DNA of 57,359 nucleotides, from the NCBI RefSeq assembly GCF_014643175.1, contig NZ_BMJH01000005.1, forward strand, positions 1-57,359. The letters are read 5' to 3'. Shown in pieces: positions 9,092 through 19,504 of the stretch. Position numbers and translations under genes: made by a program. This stretch comes from Hoyosella rhizosphaerae. Lineage in GTDB: Bacteria > Actinomycetota > Actinomycetes > Mycobacteriales > Mycobacteriaceae. Below the pieces are notes generated by a model, which was given only the letters and a program-made list of their open reading frames with translations, had not been told where the DNA came from and ran no database searches. The number at the start of each line of letters is the position of its first letter. The stretch's first letter is position 1.

Positions 9092-9778
9092 GTGAGTGAG
9101 AACCAGAACACGGTGCAGGGTAGAACGACAGCAGGATCACGGCGGGCGAAGACGTCGAAGATCGTCTTGACTGTTGTGTTGGTTGTTGTCGTTGCCGCAC
9201 TTCTGTGGGTGGGCGCGATGTGGTGGAAAGCCTTCAGCGATGGGCGAGCCGCGAATGAGCGTGACCAAGCGCTGACCGATGCGCATCAAGCTGCCATCTA
9301 CATCAGTACGTTCGATACTCTCGATCTTGAGACGACCTTCTCTAACATCGAGTCAGTTATTACAGGCGATGAATTCGCGGCCGAGATGGCTGAAGCTCGA
9401 AGGACGCTGGAGACTGAGGCGCCCACTGGTGGTGCCATAACTGCGGATGTAACTGACATTGCGCTCGTTTCGTTCGACCCAGGTGCTGATACAGCAGTTG
9501 CTGTTGCGGTGCTTAACCGCACTACAACCGGACCAGAGGGTGCGTTTGTGACGCAACGCGTCATGATGGAAATGCAGTTGACGAAGGTTGAGGATCGCTG
9601 GCGGGTGTCGAACTCAACTCAGGTGGGTCCACCGGCGTTGGTCAGAATGTCCGAAGGCGCAGAGGCTGAACTGCCCAACGTGGATATTCCTGAGGCGGAT
9701 ATTCCTGAAGAGGAAGATCCTGCTGTCGACTCGCCAGATGAGTCGGGCACTGACGAACCTGACAATGCTGGTGAGTAG
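9092..9778 (+). CDS. Mce-associated membrane protein 1
   Basis: 228 residues. A basic cytoplasmic N-terminus (RRAKTSK), one transmembrane helix (about residues 30-52, ending GAMWW), then an extracytoplasmic alpha/beta domain and a very acidic Asp/Glu/Pro-rich tail. This layout, and a place straight after mceF, is typical of the Mas (Mce-associated) proteins that support Mce complexes. The GTG start is the only in-frame choice here; nearby ATG and GTG triplets run into a stop at once. An AAAGG lies upstream. It is separated from mceF by a terminator and may have its own promoter in the 138-bp gap. Confidence 0.75.
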   Translation: MSENQNTVQGRTTAGSRRAKTSKIVLTVVLVVVVAALLWVGAMWWKAFSDGRAANERDQALTDAHQAAIYISTFDTLDLETTFSNIESVITGDEFAAEMAEARRTLETEAPTGGAITADVTDIALVSFDPGADTAVAVAVLNRTTTGPEGAFVTQRVMMEMQLTKVEDRWRVSNSTQVGPPALVRMSEGAEAELPNVDIPEADIPEEEDPAVDSPDESGTDEPDNAGE

Positions 9779-9846
9779 GAAATCTTCTCGATTTGCCGCT
9801 GTGGCACCTTTACCTGCCTGAGAGAGAACTTTAAGGGAGATCTGTT

Positions 9847-10569
9847 ATGTCGCGTCCGCAACGTCCACAAAGAGGACCAGCTGACCGTTCGCGCCGACCA
9901 AAGGTTGCTGGGCGAATGAGCCCGCGAGACTCCGCTGTACCCAACGAGGCTGCTGTGCCGAGTGAATCTGCCGGGGCAGAGAACACGACGGATCCATTGG
10001 AAACAGGTGACACCGTCGAGAACCCGCCCTCGGGTAGTGGCGTGGAAACTGACAGCGATGGCGCGCCGAAAAGCATTGTTTTGGCGGCGGGAGGCATCGG
10101 TCTAGTCGCGCTCATCGCAGCGGGGGTGCTAGTTGGAGTTCACGGCCCTGGTGCTTTGATCGGGAAGGCTTCTCAGGACAACAATGCCTTCATTGATAGC
10201 GCCGGGACGCTTGCAGTTCAGGATCGCGCAGAAGCAGCTTTGGCGGGGATTTTTAGTTACAGCTACCAGACGTTGGACGAAGACTTTGACACGGCGAGGG
10301 CATTTCTGACTGAGTCGATGCGTGAAGACTACGAGTCCACCATAGAGACGACTCGGCAGGCCGCTGAGCAACGTGAGGCGTCTGTGCAGATGGCGGTGCG
10401 AAGGTCTGGAGTGGTGTCGCTGACTCGGGATGCGGCTGAGGTGCTTGCCCTGGCTGTTGTCTCTACCGAGACTGGTGGAATTCCGGATCAACAGTTCTCC
10501 GGTCCAATTTTGGTGGACTTGGCTTTGGTGGACGGGGAATGGCTGGTGGACGCGATCCGCGAGCGCTGA
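9847..10569 (+). CDS. Mce-associated membrane protein 2
   Basis: 240 residues with the same plan as its upstream neighbour: a long disordered Pro/Glu/Ser-rich N-terminus (about 1-75), one membrane helix (about 78-100), then a soluble domain with ALAGIFSYSYQTLDEDF and TESMREDYESTI. These resemble the SnoaL-like fold seen in Mas proteins. AAGGGAG lies just upstream of the ATG. The 68-bp gap to the first Mas gene suggests co-transcription. It is the last gene before the rpoB leader. Confidence 0.75.
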   Translation: MSRPQRPQRGPADRSRRPKVAGRMSPRDSAVPNEAAVPSESAGAENTTDPLETGDTVENPPSGSGVETDSDGAPKSIVLAAGGIGLVALIAAGVLVGVHGPGALIGKASQDNNAFIDSAGTLAVQDRAEAALAGIFSYSYQTLDEDFDTARAFLTESMREDYESTIETTRQAAEQREASVQMAVRRSGVVSLTRDAAEVLALAVVSTETGGIPDQQFSGPILVDLALVDGEWLVDAIRER

Positions 10570-10616
10570 GCGCGGCGAGGATGAGCGTGGATCGCTCAAC
10601 CCGCGGGTGGGGCGAA

Positions 10617-10645
10617 GTTTGGACTAGTCGACGTTTGGGCTAGTC
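10617..10645. repeat. 13-bp direct repeat, two copies 16 bp apart
   Basis: GTTTGGACTAGTC at 10617-10629 is repeated as GTTTGGGCTAGTC at 10633-10645 (one mismatch). It lies shortly after the second Mce-associated gene, in the long gap before rpoB. The first copy contains the 8-bp palindrome GACTAGTC. A pair of binding sites on successive helical turns and a half is possible; no function is proven. Confidence 0.6.
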
Positions 10646-10726
10646 ACGGTGGCGGTCATGAGGTTAAACTCTACGCACGCTCTCGCGTTGTCTGTTTTTC
10701 GTTCAGTGAGTGGCGGGCTGGTTTGC

Positions 10727-10794
10727 AAGGCCCGTGTATTTAAGGCCCGCAGTTTTCAGGGCCGGTGGCTCTATGGCCCTGGGTTTTCATGGCC
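10727..10794. repeat. 31-bp degenerate tandem repeat with evenly spaced GGCC
   Basis: Copy 1 (10727-10757) and copy 2 (10758-10788) agree at 22 of 31 positions. Each ends GTTTTC. GGCC cores lie at 10729, 10744, 10760, 10775 and 10791, spacings of 15, 16, 15 and 16 bp. CAGGGCC (10757-10763) and GGCCCTG (10775-10781) can also pair as a hairpin followed by GGTTTTC, so the region may double as the terminator of the upstream gene. The rest of the 10570-11054 gap shows no gene I would support. Confidence 0.6.
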
Positions 10795-10840
10795 TGTGCG
10801 TCGGCATTTTTTGACAAGTGTCGATGAAATCGGTGTGGGA

Positions 10841-10870
10841 TTCGACAAGTCTGGCTGAATGGTCTATCGT
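10841..10870 (+). promoter_or_regulatory. Candidate rpoB promoter
   Basis: TTCGAC (10841-10846) and TATCGT (10865-10870) are separated by 18 bp and fit an actinobacterial -35 and TANNNT -10 pair. They lie about 185 bp upstream of rpoB. A consensus TTGACA at 10811-10816 has no good -10 at 16-18 bp, so I favour the first pair. This is pattern matching only. Confidence 0.35.
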
Positions 10871-11054
10871 TGGACGTTGCGCTGGCTGCCCCCTGTTCAT
10901 TCCTTGTCTTTCAAATTGGCGCGTTACGCGCTTCTTTGACTGGTGAGGGTTCGTTCCGGTTGCGTCCAGCGGACTCAAACACTCAGTAAAGCAGACGAAA
11001 GCGTTTGCCGTCCGCGGGCCGGGCGGCGCGCGTGAGGTGCTGGAAGGACGCATC

Positions 11055-14000
11055 TTGGCAGTCTCCCGCCAGATCAGTTCAGTGGCCGGCATTCCCGGAG
11101 CTCCTACAAGGGTATCTTTTGCGAAAATTCGCGAACCCCTTGAAGTGCCCGGATTGCTCGACCTTCAGTTGGATTCTTTCGAATGGTTGATCGGTGCCGA
11201 CAGTTGGCGTGAACGCGCAGCTGCTCGTGGCGAAGAAGTTTCCGCCAGCGGTCTCGAATATGTACTTTCTGAAATCTCGCCGATTGAGGACTTCGCACAG
11301 TCGATGTCGTTGTCCTTCTCGGATCCGCGATTCGATGAGGTGAAGGCCTCGGTCGCGGAGTGCAAAGAGAAAGACATGACGTACGCGGCGCCTCTGTTCG
11401 TCACCGCCGAGTTTATCAACAACGAGACCGGTGAAATCAAGAGCCAAACAGTCTTTATGGGCGATTTCCCCATGATGACCAACAAGGGCACCTTTGTCAT
11501 CAATGGCACCGAGCGTGTTGTGGTTTCACAGCTTGTTCGCTCGCCGGGTGTTTACTTCGACAAGACGCGCGACAAGTCGACGGAGAAGGACCTTTACAGC
11601 GTAAAGGTAATTCCAAGCCGTGGTGCTTGGCTCGAGTTTGACATCGACAAGCGCGACACCGTTGGTGTGCGTATTGATCGCAAGCGTCGCCAGCCCGTCA
11701 CGGTGCTGCTGAAGGCGCGTGGTTGGACGAATGAGCAAATCACGGAGCGTTTCGGCTTCTCCGAGATCATGATGTCCACGCTTGAGAAAGACAACACTGC
11801 AGGCACTGACGATGCACTGTTGGACATCTATCGCAAACTGCGTCCAGGCGAGCCGCCGACTAAAGAAGGCGCCGAAAGCCTGATCGAGAACTTGTTCTTC
11901 AAGGAGAAGCGCTACGATCTCGCTCGCGTCGGCCGCTACAAGATCAACAAGAAGCTTGGTCTAGATACAGAATCTGACAAGACTGTCCTCACTGATGAAG
12001 ACATCGTCTCAACGATTGAGTACCTAGTTCGCTTGCAAGCAGGCGAACGTCGAATGACCAGCGTTACCGGTGTCGATTTGCGCGTCGGTGTCGACGATAT
12101 TGATCATTTTGGTAATCGTCGTCTCCGCACTGTGGGCGAACTGATCCAGAACCAGATTCGGGTCGGTTTGTCTCGCATGGAGCGTGTTGTGCGTGAACGC
12201 ATGACAACTCAGGATGTCGAAGCGATCACACCGCAGACGTTGATCAACATTCGACCTGTTGTTGCAGCGATCAAGGAGTTCTTCGGAACATCGCAGCTCA
12301 GTCAGTTCATGGACCAGAACAACCCACTTTCGGGCTTGACTCACAAGAGACGCCTGTCTGCATTGGGACCTGGTGGTCTATCGCGTGAACGCGCCGGGCT
12401 TGAAGTTCGTGACGTTCACCAGTCGCACTACGGCCGTATGTGTCCTATCGAAACCCCTGAAGGCCCGAACATTGGTCTTATTGGGTCACTTTCGGTGTTC
12501 GCTCGGGTGAACCCATTTGGGTTCATTGAGACGCCGTACCGCAAGGTCATCGACGGTCAGGTCACGGATGAAATCCACTACCTCACCGCAGATGAAGAAG
12601 ACCGTTTCGTCATCGCTCAGGCCAACTCTCCGCTTGACGCGGACAACCGGTTCATCGAGGATCACATCCTGGTCCGCGTGCGACACGAAGGTGACTCCGA
12701 AGTGGAGTACGTCGGCGCGACTGACGTTAACTACATGGACGTTTCGCCTCGCCAGATGGTGTCAGCCGCTACAGCGATGATTCCGTTCCTTGAGCACGAC
12801 GACGCTAACCGTGCACTCATGGGTGCGAACATGCAGCGTCAGGCTGTGCCGCTCCTGCGTAGCGAAGCGCCGCTCGTTGGTACGGGCATGGAACTGCGTG
12901 CAGCGTATGACTCCGGAGACGTAATCGTCAGTGAAAAAGCTGGCGTTGTCGAGGAAGTGTCAGCCGACTTCGTCACAGTGATGGCGGACGATGGCACACG
13001 TCAGACGTACCAGTTGCGCAAGTTCAGCCGCTCGAACCAGGGCACCTGCATCAACCAGCGTCCGATCGTTGATGAAGGGCAGCGCGTTGAAGCTGGCCAA
13101 ATCGTCGGCGACGGCCCCTGCACCGACATGGGTGAAATGGCGCTCGGGAAGAACTTGCTCGTAGCGATCATGCCGTGGGAAGGCCACAACTACGAAGACG
13201 CGATCATCATTTCGCAGCGTCTGGTTGAGGAAGACACCTTCACATCGATTCAGATCGAGGAGCACGAGATTGATGCCCGCGACACCAAGCTAGGTGCCGA
13301 GGAAATCACTCGCGATATCCCCAATGTTGCAGATGATGTGCTCGCTGATCTTGATGAGCGCGGCATCGTACGCATCGGCGCTGAAGTGCGTGACGGCGAC
13401 ATCCTAGTCGGAAAGGTCACACCGAAGGGTGAGACTGAACTGACGCCAGAAGAGCGCCTTCTTCGTGCAATCTTCGGTGAAAAGGCTCGCGAAGTTCGTG
13501 ACACCTCGCTGCGGGTTCCTCACGGTGAAACAGGCAAGGTTATTGGCGTTCGTGTGTTCTCGCGAGACGAGAATGACGATCTGCCTCCTGGCGTGAACGA
13601 ACTTGTGCGTGTGTACGTTGCACAGAAACGTAAGATTCAGGATGGCGACAAGCTCGCAGGTCGACACGGTAACAAGGGTGTGATTGGAAAGATCCTTGCT
13701 ACTGAGGACATGCCATTCATGGCCGATGGCACACCGATTGACATCATCTTGAACACGCACGGTGTTCCACGTCGTATGAACATCGGTCAGGTCTTGGAAT
13801 CGCACCTCGGTTGGATTGCAAAGACTGGTTGGAAGGTTGATACCTCGCAGGGGCTTCCCGAATGGGCATCGAAGATGCCAGAGGAAGTTCTGGAGGCTCC
13901 GCCGAACATCCGCACAGCCACACCGGTATTCGATGGCGCCAAGGAAGACGAACTCACTGGGCTTCTAGGGTCGACACTCCCGAACCGCGATGGTGACCAC

Positions 14001-14510
14001 ATGGTTGCGCCAAACGGCAAGGCAGACTTGTTCGACGGACGATCTGGCGAGCCTTTCCCTTACCCGGTCGCTGTTGGCTACATGTACATCTTGAAACTGC
14101 ACCACATGGTGGATGACAAGATTCACGCACGGTCAACTGGTCCGTACTCGATGATCACCCAGCAACCGCTTGGTGGTAAAGCGCAGTTCGGTGGTCAGCG
14201 TTTCGGTGAGATGGAATGTTGGGCAATGCAGGCCTACGGTGCGGCCTACACCTTGCAAGAGCTGCTGACGATCAAGTCGGACGACGTCGTTGGCCGTGTC
14301 AAGGTCTACGAAGCGATTGTCAAGGGTGAGAACATCCCTGAACCGGGTATTCCGGAGTCCTTCAAGGTTCTTCTCAAGGAGCTCCAGTCACTGTGTCTGA
14401 ACGTGGAAGTGCTGTCATCAGACGGTGTTCCCATTCCTATGCACGACACAGATGACGAAGACATTGAGCGCACTGCTGCTAGCTTCGGGATGAACAGCCG
14501 AGCGATCTGA
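11055..14510 (+). CDS. rpoB: RpoB: RNA polymerase beta subunit
   Basis: Catalytic core subunit of RNA polymerase and the rifampicin target. I choose the TTG at 11055 (protein begins MAVSRQ, 1151 residues) because GGAAGGA at 11042-11048 lies 6 nt upstream and related actinobacterial RpoB proteins begin alike. A GTG at 11037 would add six residues. The rifampicin region is wild type: D420, H430 and S435 (equivalent to E. coli D516, H526, S531) within [20 protein letters not shown]. The hybrid-binding [14 protein letters not shown] and the C-terminal [18 protein letters not shown] motifs are present. The strain is predicted rifampicin-sensitive at this site. Confidence 0.98.
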   Translation: MAVSRQISSVAGIPGAPTRVSFAKIREPLEVPGLLDLQLDSFEWLIGADSWRERAAARGEEVSASGLEYVLSEISPIEDFAQSMSLSFSDPRFDEVKASVAECKEKDMTYAAPLFVTAEFINNETGEIKSQTVFMGDFPMMTNKGTFVINGTERVVVSQLVRSPGVYFDKTRDKSTEKDLYSVKVIPSRGAWLEFDIDKRDTVGVRIDRKRRQPVTVLLKARGWTNEQITERFGFSEIMMSTLEKDNTAGTDDALLDIYRKLRPGEPPTKEGAESLIENLFFKEKRYDLARVGRYKINKKLGLDTESDKTVLTDEDIVSTIEYLVRLQAGERRMTSVTGVDLRVGVDDIDHFGNRRLRTVGELIQNQIRVGLSRMERVVRERMTTQDVEAITPQTLINIRPVVAAIKEFFGTSQLSQFMDQNNPLSGLTHKRRLSALGPGGLSRERAGLEVRDVHQSHYGRMCPIETPEGPNIGLIGSLSVFARVNPFGFIETPYRKVIDGQVTDEIHYLTADEEDRFVIAQANSPLDADNRFIEDHILVRVRHEGDSEVEYVGATDVNYMDVSPRQMVSAATAMIPFLEHDDANRALMGANMQRQAVPLLRSEAPLVGTGMELRAAYDSGDVIVSEKAGVVEEVSADFVTVMADDGTRQTYQLRKFSRSNQGTCINQRPIVDEGQRVEAGQIVGDGPCTDMGEMALGKNLLVAIMPWEGHNYEDAIIISQRLVEEDTFTSIQIEEHEIDARDTKLGAEEITRDIPNVADDVLADLDERGIVRIGAEVRDGDILVGKVTPKGETELTPEERLLRAIFGEKAREVRDTSLRVPHGETGKVIGVRVFSRDENDDLPPGVNELVRVYVAQKRKIQDGDKLAGRHGNKGVIGKILATEDMPFMADGTPIDIILNTHGVPRRMNIGQVLESHLGWIAKTGWKVDTSQGLPEWASKMPEEVLEAPPNIRTATPVFDGAKEDELTGLLGSTLPNRDGDHMVAPNGKADLFDGRSGEPFPYPVAVGYMYILKLHHMVDDKIHARSTGPYSMITQQPLGGKAQFGGQRFGEMECWAMQAYGAAYTLQELLTIKSDDVVGRVKVYEAIVKGENIPEPGIPESFKVLLKELQSLCLNVEVLSSDGVPIPMHDTDDEDIERTAASFGMNSRAI

Positions 14511-14514
14511 TATG

Positions 14515-14552
14515 AGTGCCGTAACGGTTGGATTACCAACGGTTGCGGCACT
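14515..14552 (+). other. Hairpin just after rpoB
   Basis: AGTGCCG (14515-14521) pairs with CGGCACT (14546-14552). The inner AAC/GTT and GTTGG/CCAAC also pair, giving about 15 base pairs with two mismatches and an ATTA loop. It starts 4 nt after the rpoB stop. There is no T-run, so it may be a processing or attenuation element rather than a full terminator. Confidence 0.6.
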
Positions 14553-14611
14553 TAAGTGCCCGTCGCGTAAGCGCGTTCCGGGTGCTTTAGGTGTAGAAGG
14601 TAATGCAGTCC

Positions 14612-14651
14612 GGCCTCGCAAGTCGGAACCCACGAAACCACTTGCGAGGCC
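14612..14651 (+). other. 12-bp inverted repeat before rpoC
   Basis: GGCCTCGCAAGT (14612-14623) pairs perfectly with ACTTGCGAGGCC (14640-14651) around a 16-nt loop. It ends 27 nt before the rpoC start. With the preceding hairpin it fills most of the 168-bp rpoB-rpoC gap. A role in RNA processing, or in balancing beta and beta-prime output, is possible but unproven. Confidence 0.6.
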
Positions 14652-14678
14652 TTAACCCTTACGGGGAAAGGAAGTTAC

Positions 14679-17600
14679 GTGCTAGACGTCAACTTCTTCG
14701 ACGAACTCCAGATCAGCCTGGCCACTGCGGATGACATCAGGAACTGGTCCCACGGCGAGGTCAAGAAGCCGGAGACGATCAACTACCGCACATTGAAGCC
14801 AGAGAAGGACGGACTCTTCTGCGAGAAGATCTTCGGCCCAACTCGGGACTGGGAATGCTACTGCGGTAAGTACAAGCGTGTTCGGTTCAAGGGAATTATT
14901 TGTGAGCGTTGCGGCGTCGAAGTGACGCGTGCGAAGGTTCGCCGTGAGCGCATGGGCCACATCGCTCTTGCTGCTCCTGTAACGCACATTTGGTACTTCA
15001 AGGGTGTTCCAAGTCGTCTTGGCTACCTTCTCGACCTTGCGCCGAAAGATCTCGAAAAGATCATCTATTTCGCCGCTTACGTTATTACTCAGGTTGACGA
15101 CGAACTGCGCCACAACGAGCTTTCTACGCTCGAAGCGCAGATGAATGTCGACAAGAAGGCTGTCGCAGATCAGCGCGACGCCGACCTAGAGGAGCGTGCG
15201 CAGAAGGCTGAATCGGACTTGGCTGAACTCGAAGCCGAGGGCGCTAAGGCCGACGTGCGCAAGAAGGTCAAGGACGGTGCCGATCGCGAGATGCGGCAAA
15301 TCCGAGACCGCGCACAGCGTGAGATCGATCGCCTTGAGGAAATTTGGAACGTCTTTGCGAAGATGGCTCCGAAGCAACTCATCCTCGATGAACTTCTGTA
15401 CCGCGAACTCGTTGACCGCTATGGCGAATACTTCGAAGGCGGAATGGGCGCTGAAGCAATTCAGAAGCTTCTCCAAACCTTTGACGTCGACGCTGAGGCT
15501 GAGATCCTGCGGGAAACTATCCGCAGCGGTAAGGGTCAGAAGAAGATTCGTGCGCTCAAGCGACTGAAGGTAGTGGCGGCTTTCCAGAGCACTGGAAACT
15601 CCCCACTGGGTATGGTTCTCGACGCTGTTCCGGTGATTCCACCGGAGCTACGTCCGATGGTTCAGCTTGATGGTGGCCGGTTTGCTACATCCGACCTCAA
15701 TGACCTGTACCGCCGTGTCATCAACCGCAACAACCGCTTGAAGAGACTAATTGATCTCGGTGCACCCGAAATCATCGTCGCAAACGAAAAGCGCATGTTG
15801 CAGGAGTCCGTCGACGCACTGTTTGACAACGGTCGCCGTGGACGCCCTGTGACTGGTCCTGGTAACAGGCCGCTGAAGTCGCTGTCTGACCTTCTTAAGG
15901 GCAAGCAGGGTCGTTTCCGCCAGAACCTTCTTGGTAAGCGCGTTGACTACTCAGGTCGTTCGGTCATCGTTGTTGGTCCGCAGCTCAAGCTGCACCAGTG
16001 TGGTTTGCCGAAGCTGATGGCACTTGAGCTCTTCAAGCCGTTTGTTATGAAGCGTCTTGTCGATCTCAACCACGCGCAGAACATCAAGTCCGCAAAGCGG
16101 ATGGTTGAGCGTCAGCGCACGCAAGTGTGGGAAGTTCTGGAAGAGGTCATCACGGAACACCCAGTGATGCTGAACCGTGCTCCTACACTGCACCGTCTTG
16201 GCATTCAGGCGTTTGAGCCAATCCTCATCGAAGGTAAAGCGATTCAGCTTCACCCGCTCGTGTGTGAGGCTTTCAACGCCGACTTCGACGGTGACCAGAT
16301 GGCAGTGCACTTGCCGTTGTCGGCCGAAGCGCAGGCTGAGGCCCGCGTGCTGATGCTTTCGTCGAACAACATTCTGTCGCCAGCTTCCGGGCGTCCGTTG
16401 GCTATGCCACGTCTTGACATGGTCACGGGTCTGTACCACCTCACTCGTCTCGTTGAAGACGGCAAGGGTGCTCGGACAGCCGCAACTGCTGAAGGCCCAG
16501 AGCGCGGTGTGTACTCATCGCAAGCTGAAGCGATCATGGCGTTTGACCGTGGTGAACTTGCCCTGCAGGCACCAATCAAGATCCGTTTGTCGCACCGTCG
16601 CCCCACCCGTGAGGACGAGAAGGTTCTCTTCCCTGAGGGGTGGAAGTACGGCGATGACTGGATCGCGGACAGCACGCTAGGGCGTGTGATCTTCAACGAT
16701 CTGCTTCCGGGTGACTACTACTTCGTCAATGACGTTATGCCGAAGAAGCGTCAAGCAGTGATCATTAACGATCTTGCTGAGCGTTACCCGATGATCGTTG
16801 TCGCGCAAACTGTGGACAAGCTGAAGGATGCCGGGTTCTACTGGGCAACCCGATCAGGTGTAACCGTCGCGATGTCGGATGTGCTTATTCCGCCGGAGAA
16901 ACAAGACATCCTCGCAGGGTACGAATTGAAGGCTGAGAAGCTTGAGAAGAAGTACCAGCGTGGTGCGTTGTCATCGGCTGAGCGTCACGACGGGTTGGTT
17001 GAGATCTGGAAGCAAGCCACCGAAGAGGTGGGGCGCGCGATGGAGGCTCACTACCCAGATGACAACCCGATTCCGATGATCGTGAAGTCGGGCGCTGCGG
17101 GTAACATGACGCAGATTCGTTCGCTTGCGGGCATGAAGGGTTTGGTGACGAACCCCAAGGGTGAGTTCATTCCGCGGCCTATTAAGTCGTCGTTCCGTGA
17201 GGGCCTAACGGTTCTTGAGTACTTCATTAACACTCACGGTGCACGTAAGGGTCTTGCTGATACAGCGCTTCGTACCGCTGACTCGGGTTACTTGACGCGA
17301 CGTCTCGTGGATGTTTCTCAGGACGTCATTGTCCGCGAGGTCGACTGTGGCACTAGCCGTGGTCTAGAAATTCCGATCGCGGAGAAGGGCCCAGACGGCA
17401 CGCTCATTCCAGTTGAGCATGTTGAGACCAGCGTTTATGCACGAACACTGGCCGCAGATGCGAAGGACGCCGACGGAAACGTCGTTGTTGAGCGCGGACA
17501 CGACCTTGGTGACCCTGCGATTGAGAAGCTTCTCGAAGCTGGCATCACTGGTGTCAAGGTTCGTTCGGTGCTGACATGCACTACAGCCACTGGCGTGTGT

Positions 17601-18632
17601 GCGATGTGCTACGGCCGTTCGATGGCTACTGGGCAACTCGTTGATATCGGTGAAGCCGTCGGTATCGTTGCGGCCCAGTCGATCGGTGAGCCTGGTACCC
17701 AGTTGACAATGCGTACCTTCCACCAGGGTGGTGTCGGTGAGGACATCACTGGCGGTCTGCCACGTGTGCAGGAACTCTTCGAAGCTCGTGTACCGAAAAA
17801 CAAAGCACCTATTGCTGAAGTTTCCGGTCGTGTTCGCGTCGAAGACGACGATCGCTTCTTCAAGGTCGTCATCATTCCTGATGACGGTAGCGACGAGGTC
17901 GTGGTAGACAAGTTGCCTAAGCGTCAGGGTCTTGCGCGGTTCAAGCATGACGACGGCGTTGAGCGCATCCTCACCGAAGGCGACCATGTAAAGGTTGGAC
18001 AGGAGCTTCTCGAAGGTTCCGCTGATCCGCACGAGGTTCTGCGTGTACGCGGTCCTCGTGAGGTGCAGATCCACCTTGTCAACGAAGTTCAGCAGGTCTA
18101 CCGGTCACAGGGTGTGTCGATCCACGACAAGCACATCGAAGTGATCATCCGGCAGATGCTTCGTCGCGTTACCATCATCGACTCGGGAGCGACTGAGTTC
18201 CTCCCAGGTTCGCTTGTTGAGCGCGCTGAGTTCGAAGCTGAGAACCGTCGGGTCGTCTCTGAAGGCGGCGAACCGGCAGCAGGTCGTGCAGTGCTTATGG
18301 GTATCACCAAGGCATCGCTCGCAACCGATTCATGGTTGTCTGCGGCTTCGTTCCAGGAAACCACCAGGGTGCTCACAGATGCGGCGATCAACCGCCGTAG
18401 TGACAAGCTGATCGGTCTGAAGGAAAACGTCATCATCGGTAAGCTGATCCCAGCTGGTACAGGCATTGGCCAGTACCGCGACATTCAGGTTCAGCCGACT
18501 GAGGAAGCGCGCGAAGCTGCCTACTCGGTCACATCGTACGAGGACCAGTACTACAGCCCTGATGCTTTTGGTGCGAGTTCCGGTGTTGCGGTTCCACTCG
18601 ATGACTTCGGTGGATTCCAAGACATTCGCTGA
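14679..18632 (+). CDS. rpoC: RpoC: RNA polymerase beta-prime subunit
   Basis: Largest RNA polymerase subunit, 1317 residues, normal for actinobacteria. GTG start ([15 protein letters not shown]) with AAAGGAAG upstream. The N-terminal zinc site is C60, C62, C75, C78. The catalytic Mg site NADFDGD has D535, D537, D539, and the bridge-helix/trigger-loop region and [16 protein letters not shown] are present. The second zinc site is near [16 protein letters not shown] with an upstream DCGTS. It is co-oriented with rpoB and ends in a perfect 18-bp terminator stem. Confidence 0.98.
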   Translation: MLDVNFFDELQISLATADDIRNWSHGEVKKPETINYRTLKPEKDGLFCEKIFGPTRDWECYCGKYKRVRFKGIICERCGVEVTRAKVRRERMGHIALAAPVTHIWYFKGVPSRLGYLLDLAPKDLEKIIYFAAYVITQVDDELRHNELSTLEAQMNVDKKAVADQRDADLEERAQKAESDLAELEAEGAKADVRKKVKDGADREMRQIRDRAQREIDRLEEIWNVFAKMAPKQLILDELLYRELVDRYGEYFEGGMGAEAIQKLLQTFDVDAEAEILRETIRSGKGQKKIRALKRLKVVAAFQSTGNSPLGMVLDAVPVIPPELRPMVQLDGGRFATSDLNDLYRRVINRNNRLKRLIDLGAPEIIVANEKRMLQESVDALFDNGRRGRPVTGPGNRPLKSLSDLLKGKQGRFRQNLLGKRVDYSGRSVIVVGPQLKLHQCGLPKLMALELFKPFVMKRLVDLNHAQNIKSAKRMVERQRTQVWEVLEEVITEHPVMLNRAPTLHRLGIQAFEPILIEGKAIQLHPLVCEAFNADFDGDQMAVHLPLSAEAQAEARVLMLSSNNILSPASGRPLAMPRLDMVTGLYHLTRLVEDGKGARTAATAEGPERGVYSSQAEAIMAFDRGELALQAPIKIRLSHRRPTREDEKVLFPEGWKYGDDWIADSTLGRVIFNDLLPGDYYFVNDVMPKKRQAVIINDLAERYPMIVVAQTVDKLKDAGFYWATRSGVTVAMSDVLIPPEKQDILAGYELKAEKLEKKYQRGALSSAERHDGLVEIWKQATEEVGRAMEAHYPDDNPIPMIVKSGAAGNMTQIRSLAGMKGLVTNPKGEFIPRPIKSSFREGLTVLEYFINTHGARKGLADTALRTADSGYLTRRLVDVSQDVIVREVDCGTSRGLEIPIAEKGPDGTLIPVEHVETSVYARTLAADAKDADGNVVVERGHDLGDPAIEKLLEAGITGVKVRSVLTCTTATGVCAMCYGRSMATGQLVDIGEAVGIVAAQSIGEPGTQLTMRTFHQGGVGEDITGGLPRVQELFEARVPKNKAPIAEVSGRVRVEDDDRFFKVVIIPDDGSDEVVVDKLPKRQGLARFKHDDGVERILTEGDHVKVGQELLEGSADPHEVLRVRGPREVQIHLVNEVQQVYRSQGVSIHDKHIEVIIRQMLRRVTIIDSGATEFLPGSLVERAEFEAENRRVVSEGGEPAAGRAVLMGITKASLATDSWLSAASFQETTRVLTDAAINRRSDKLIGLKENVIIGKLIPAGTGIGQYRDIQVQPTEEAREAAYSVTSYEDQYYSPDAFGASSGVAVPLDDFGGFQDIR

Positions 18633-18653
18633 CAAGCAGAATGCAGTAACTAA

Positions 18654-18692
18654 GTAAGTGGCCCCCAGGATCAAATCCTGGGGGCCACTTAC
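18654..18692. terminator. Bidirectional terminator between rpoC and the thioesterase
   Basis: Perfect 18-bp inverted repeat (18654-18671 with 18675-18692) around a CAA loop, containing CCCCCAGGAT. It lies between convergent genes, rpoC on plus and the thioesterase on minus, so it can stop transcription from both sides. Confidence 0.9.
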
Positions 18693-18710
18693 GTTTGCAT
18701 CTGCGACGTA

Positions 18711-19460
18711 CTAGTCGAGGGGGGCGACCCTTGCTTGTGCGTGTGTCTTTCCGTCGATTGCGAACCACGCGGTAAAGCTTTTGTCCTCGTGTCGGACTGC
18801 GAGTTGAAGGTCGCTGTCTGGGGCGGTTGGGGCGAGGTATTCGATCGCTGTGCGGGTCGGAATAGCGGTCAATTCTGGGCGGTGAGTGAGCACGTCCTCC
18901 ACCGCTTGAAGGTAAACAGCATTGTTGACATGGCCTAGCAGGTCGATGTCGACTGAGCGCAGCGGAAACGGCACATTGTGGTCGTTTTCACCGGGTGTCT
19001 CAGTGATCATTGGCTTCCATCGCAGCTTCTTGTTTTCTGCGGTGCTACCTAACATTTGCTCGAAGCTTTCGGTGATGCGCGCCGGCATCCCGCTCTGGGC
19101 GTTGAGGTTAATCCAGAAGCCTTCGGTTTCGATCAGTCCGCCTTGCTCGGTGCTCAGTTGCACTCGCATCGAGCACCAGCGGCTGGAGATGCCGGAACAC
19201 CATCGGGAAACTGAGACTCTGCCGGGGAAAGTGATGGGTTCGATGACGTCGATGATGGTGCGCCGCACGACCCAGACGGGATGTTCGGCGCGGGCGCTGA
19301 CGTGGTCGAGGTGGTCAAACCCTGCGTCTTGAAGGTAGCGGGCTACGGAGTCCCGGCGAAGTATGCGGTTGCGATCGACATCTCCGGCTCGTACAGGCCA
19401 ACTTGTGGTGAATACGGCAGGATGCTCGTCGGGTTTGGGGGCGAGACGTGTGTCGAACAT
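18711..19460 (-). CDS. Acyl-ACP thioesterase (double hotdog)
   Basis: 249 residues on the minus strand, starting at the ATG at 19460 (MFDTRLAPKPDE) with AAGGA 4 nt upstream. The open frame continues upstream as low-complexity Arg/Pro/His, which is the antisense of the next gene, so that extension is rejected. The N-terminal hotdog (about 15-130, with RAGDVDRNRILRRDSVARYL) and second hotdog (about 160-245, with VDIDLLGHVNNAVYL) match acyl-ACP thioesterases, where the HVNN segment carries catalytic residues. It would release fatty acids from acyl-carrier protein. It lies 44 bp downstream of the phosphatase gene and is probably co-transcribed with it. Confidence 0.85.
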   Translation of the reverse strand: MFDTRLAPKPDEHPAVFTTSWPVRAGDVDRNRILRRDSVARYLQDAGFDHLDHVSARAEHPVWVVRRTIIDVIEPITFPGRVSVSRWCSGISSRWCSMRVQLSTEQGGLIETEGFWINLNAQSGMPARITESFEQMLGSTAENKKLRWKPMITETPGENDHNVPFPLRSVDIDLLGHVNNAVYLQAVEDVLTHRPELTAIPTRTAIEYLAPTAPDSDLQLAVRHEDKSFTAWFAIDGKTHAQARVAPLD

Positions 19461-19504
19461 GAGGTCCTTGTTCTTGCGGCGGGGGAGTATTTGCGACTGC
19501 GGGG

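Noticed and set aside
10649-10858. 69-residue frame in the rpoB leader
   Set aside because: No RBS, spans the tandem repeats, and its residues show no conserved pattern; more likely non-coding.
12307-12360. Possible rifampicin-resistance change in RpoB
   Set aside because: D420, H430 and S435 are all the sensitive-type residues.
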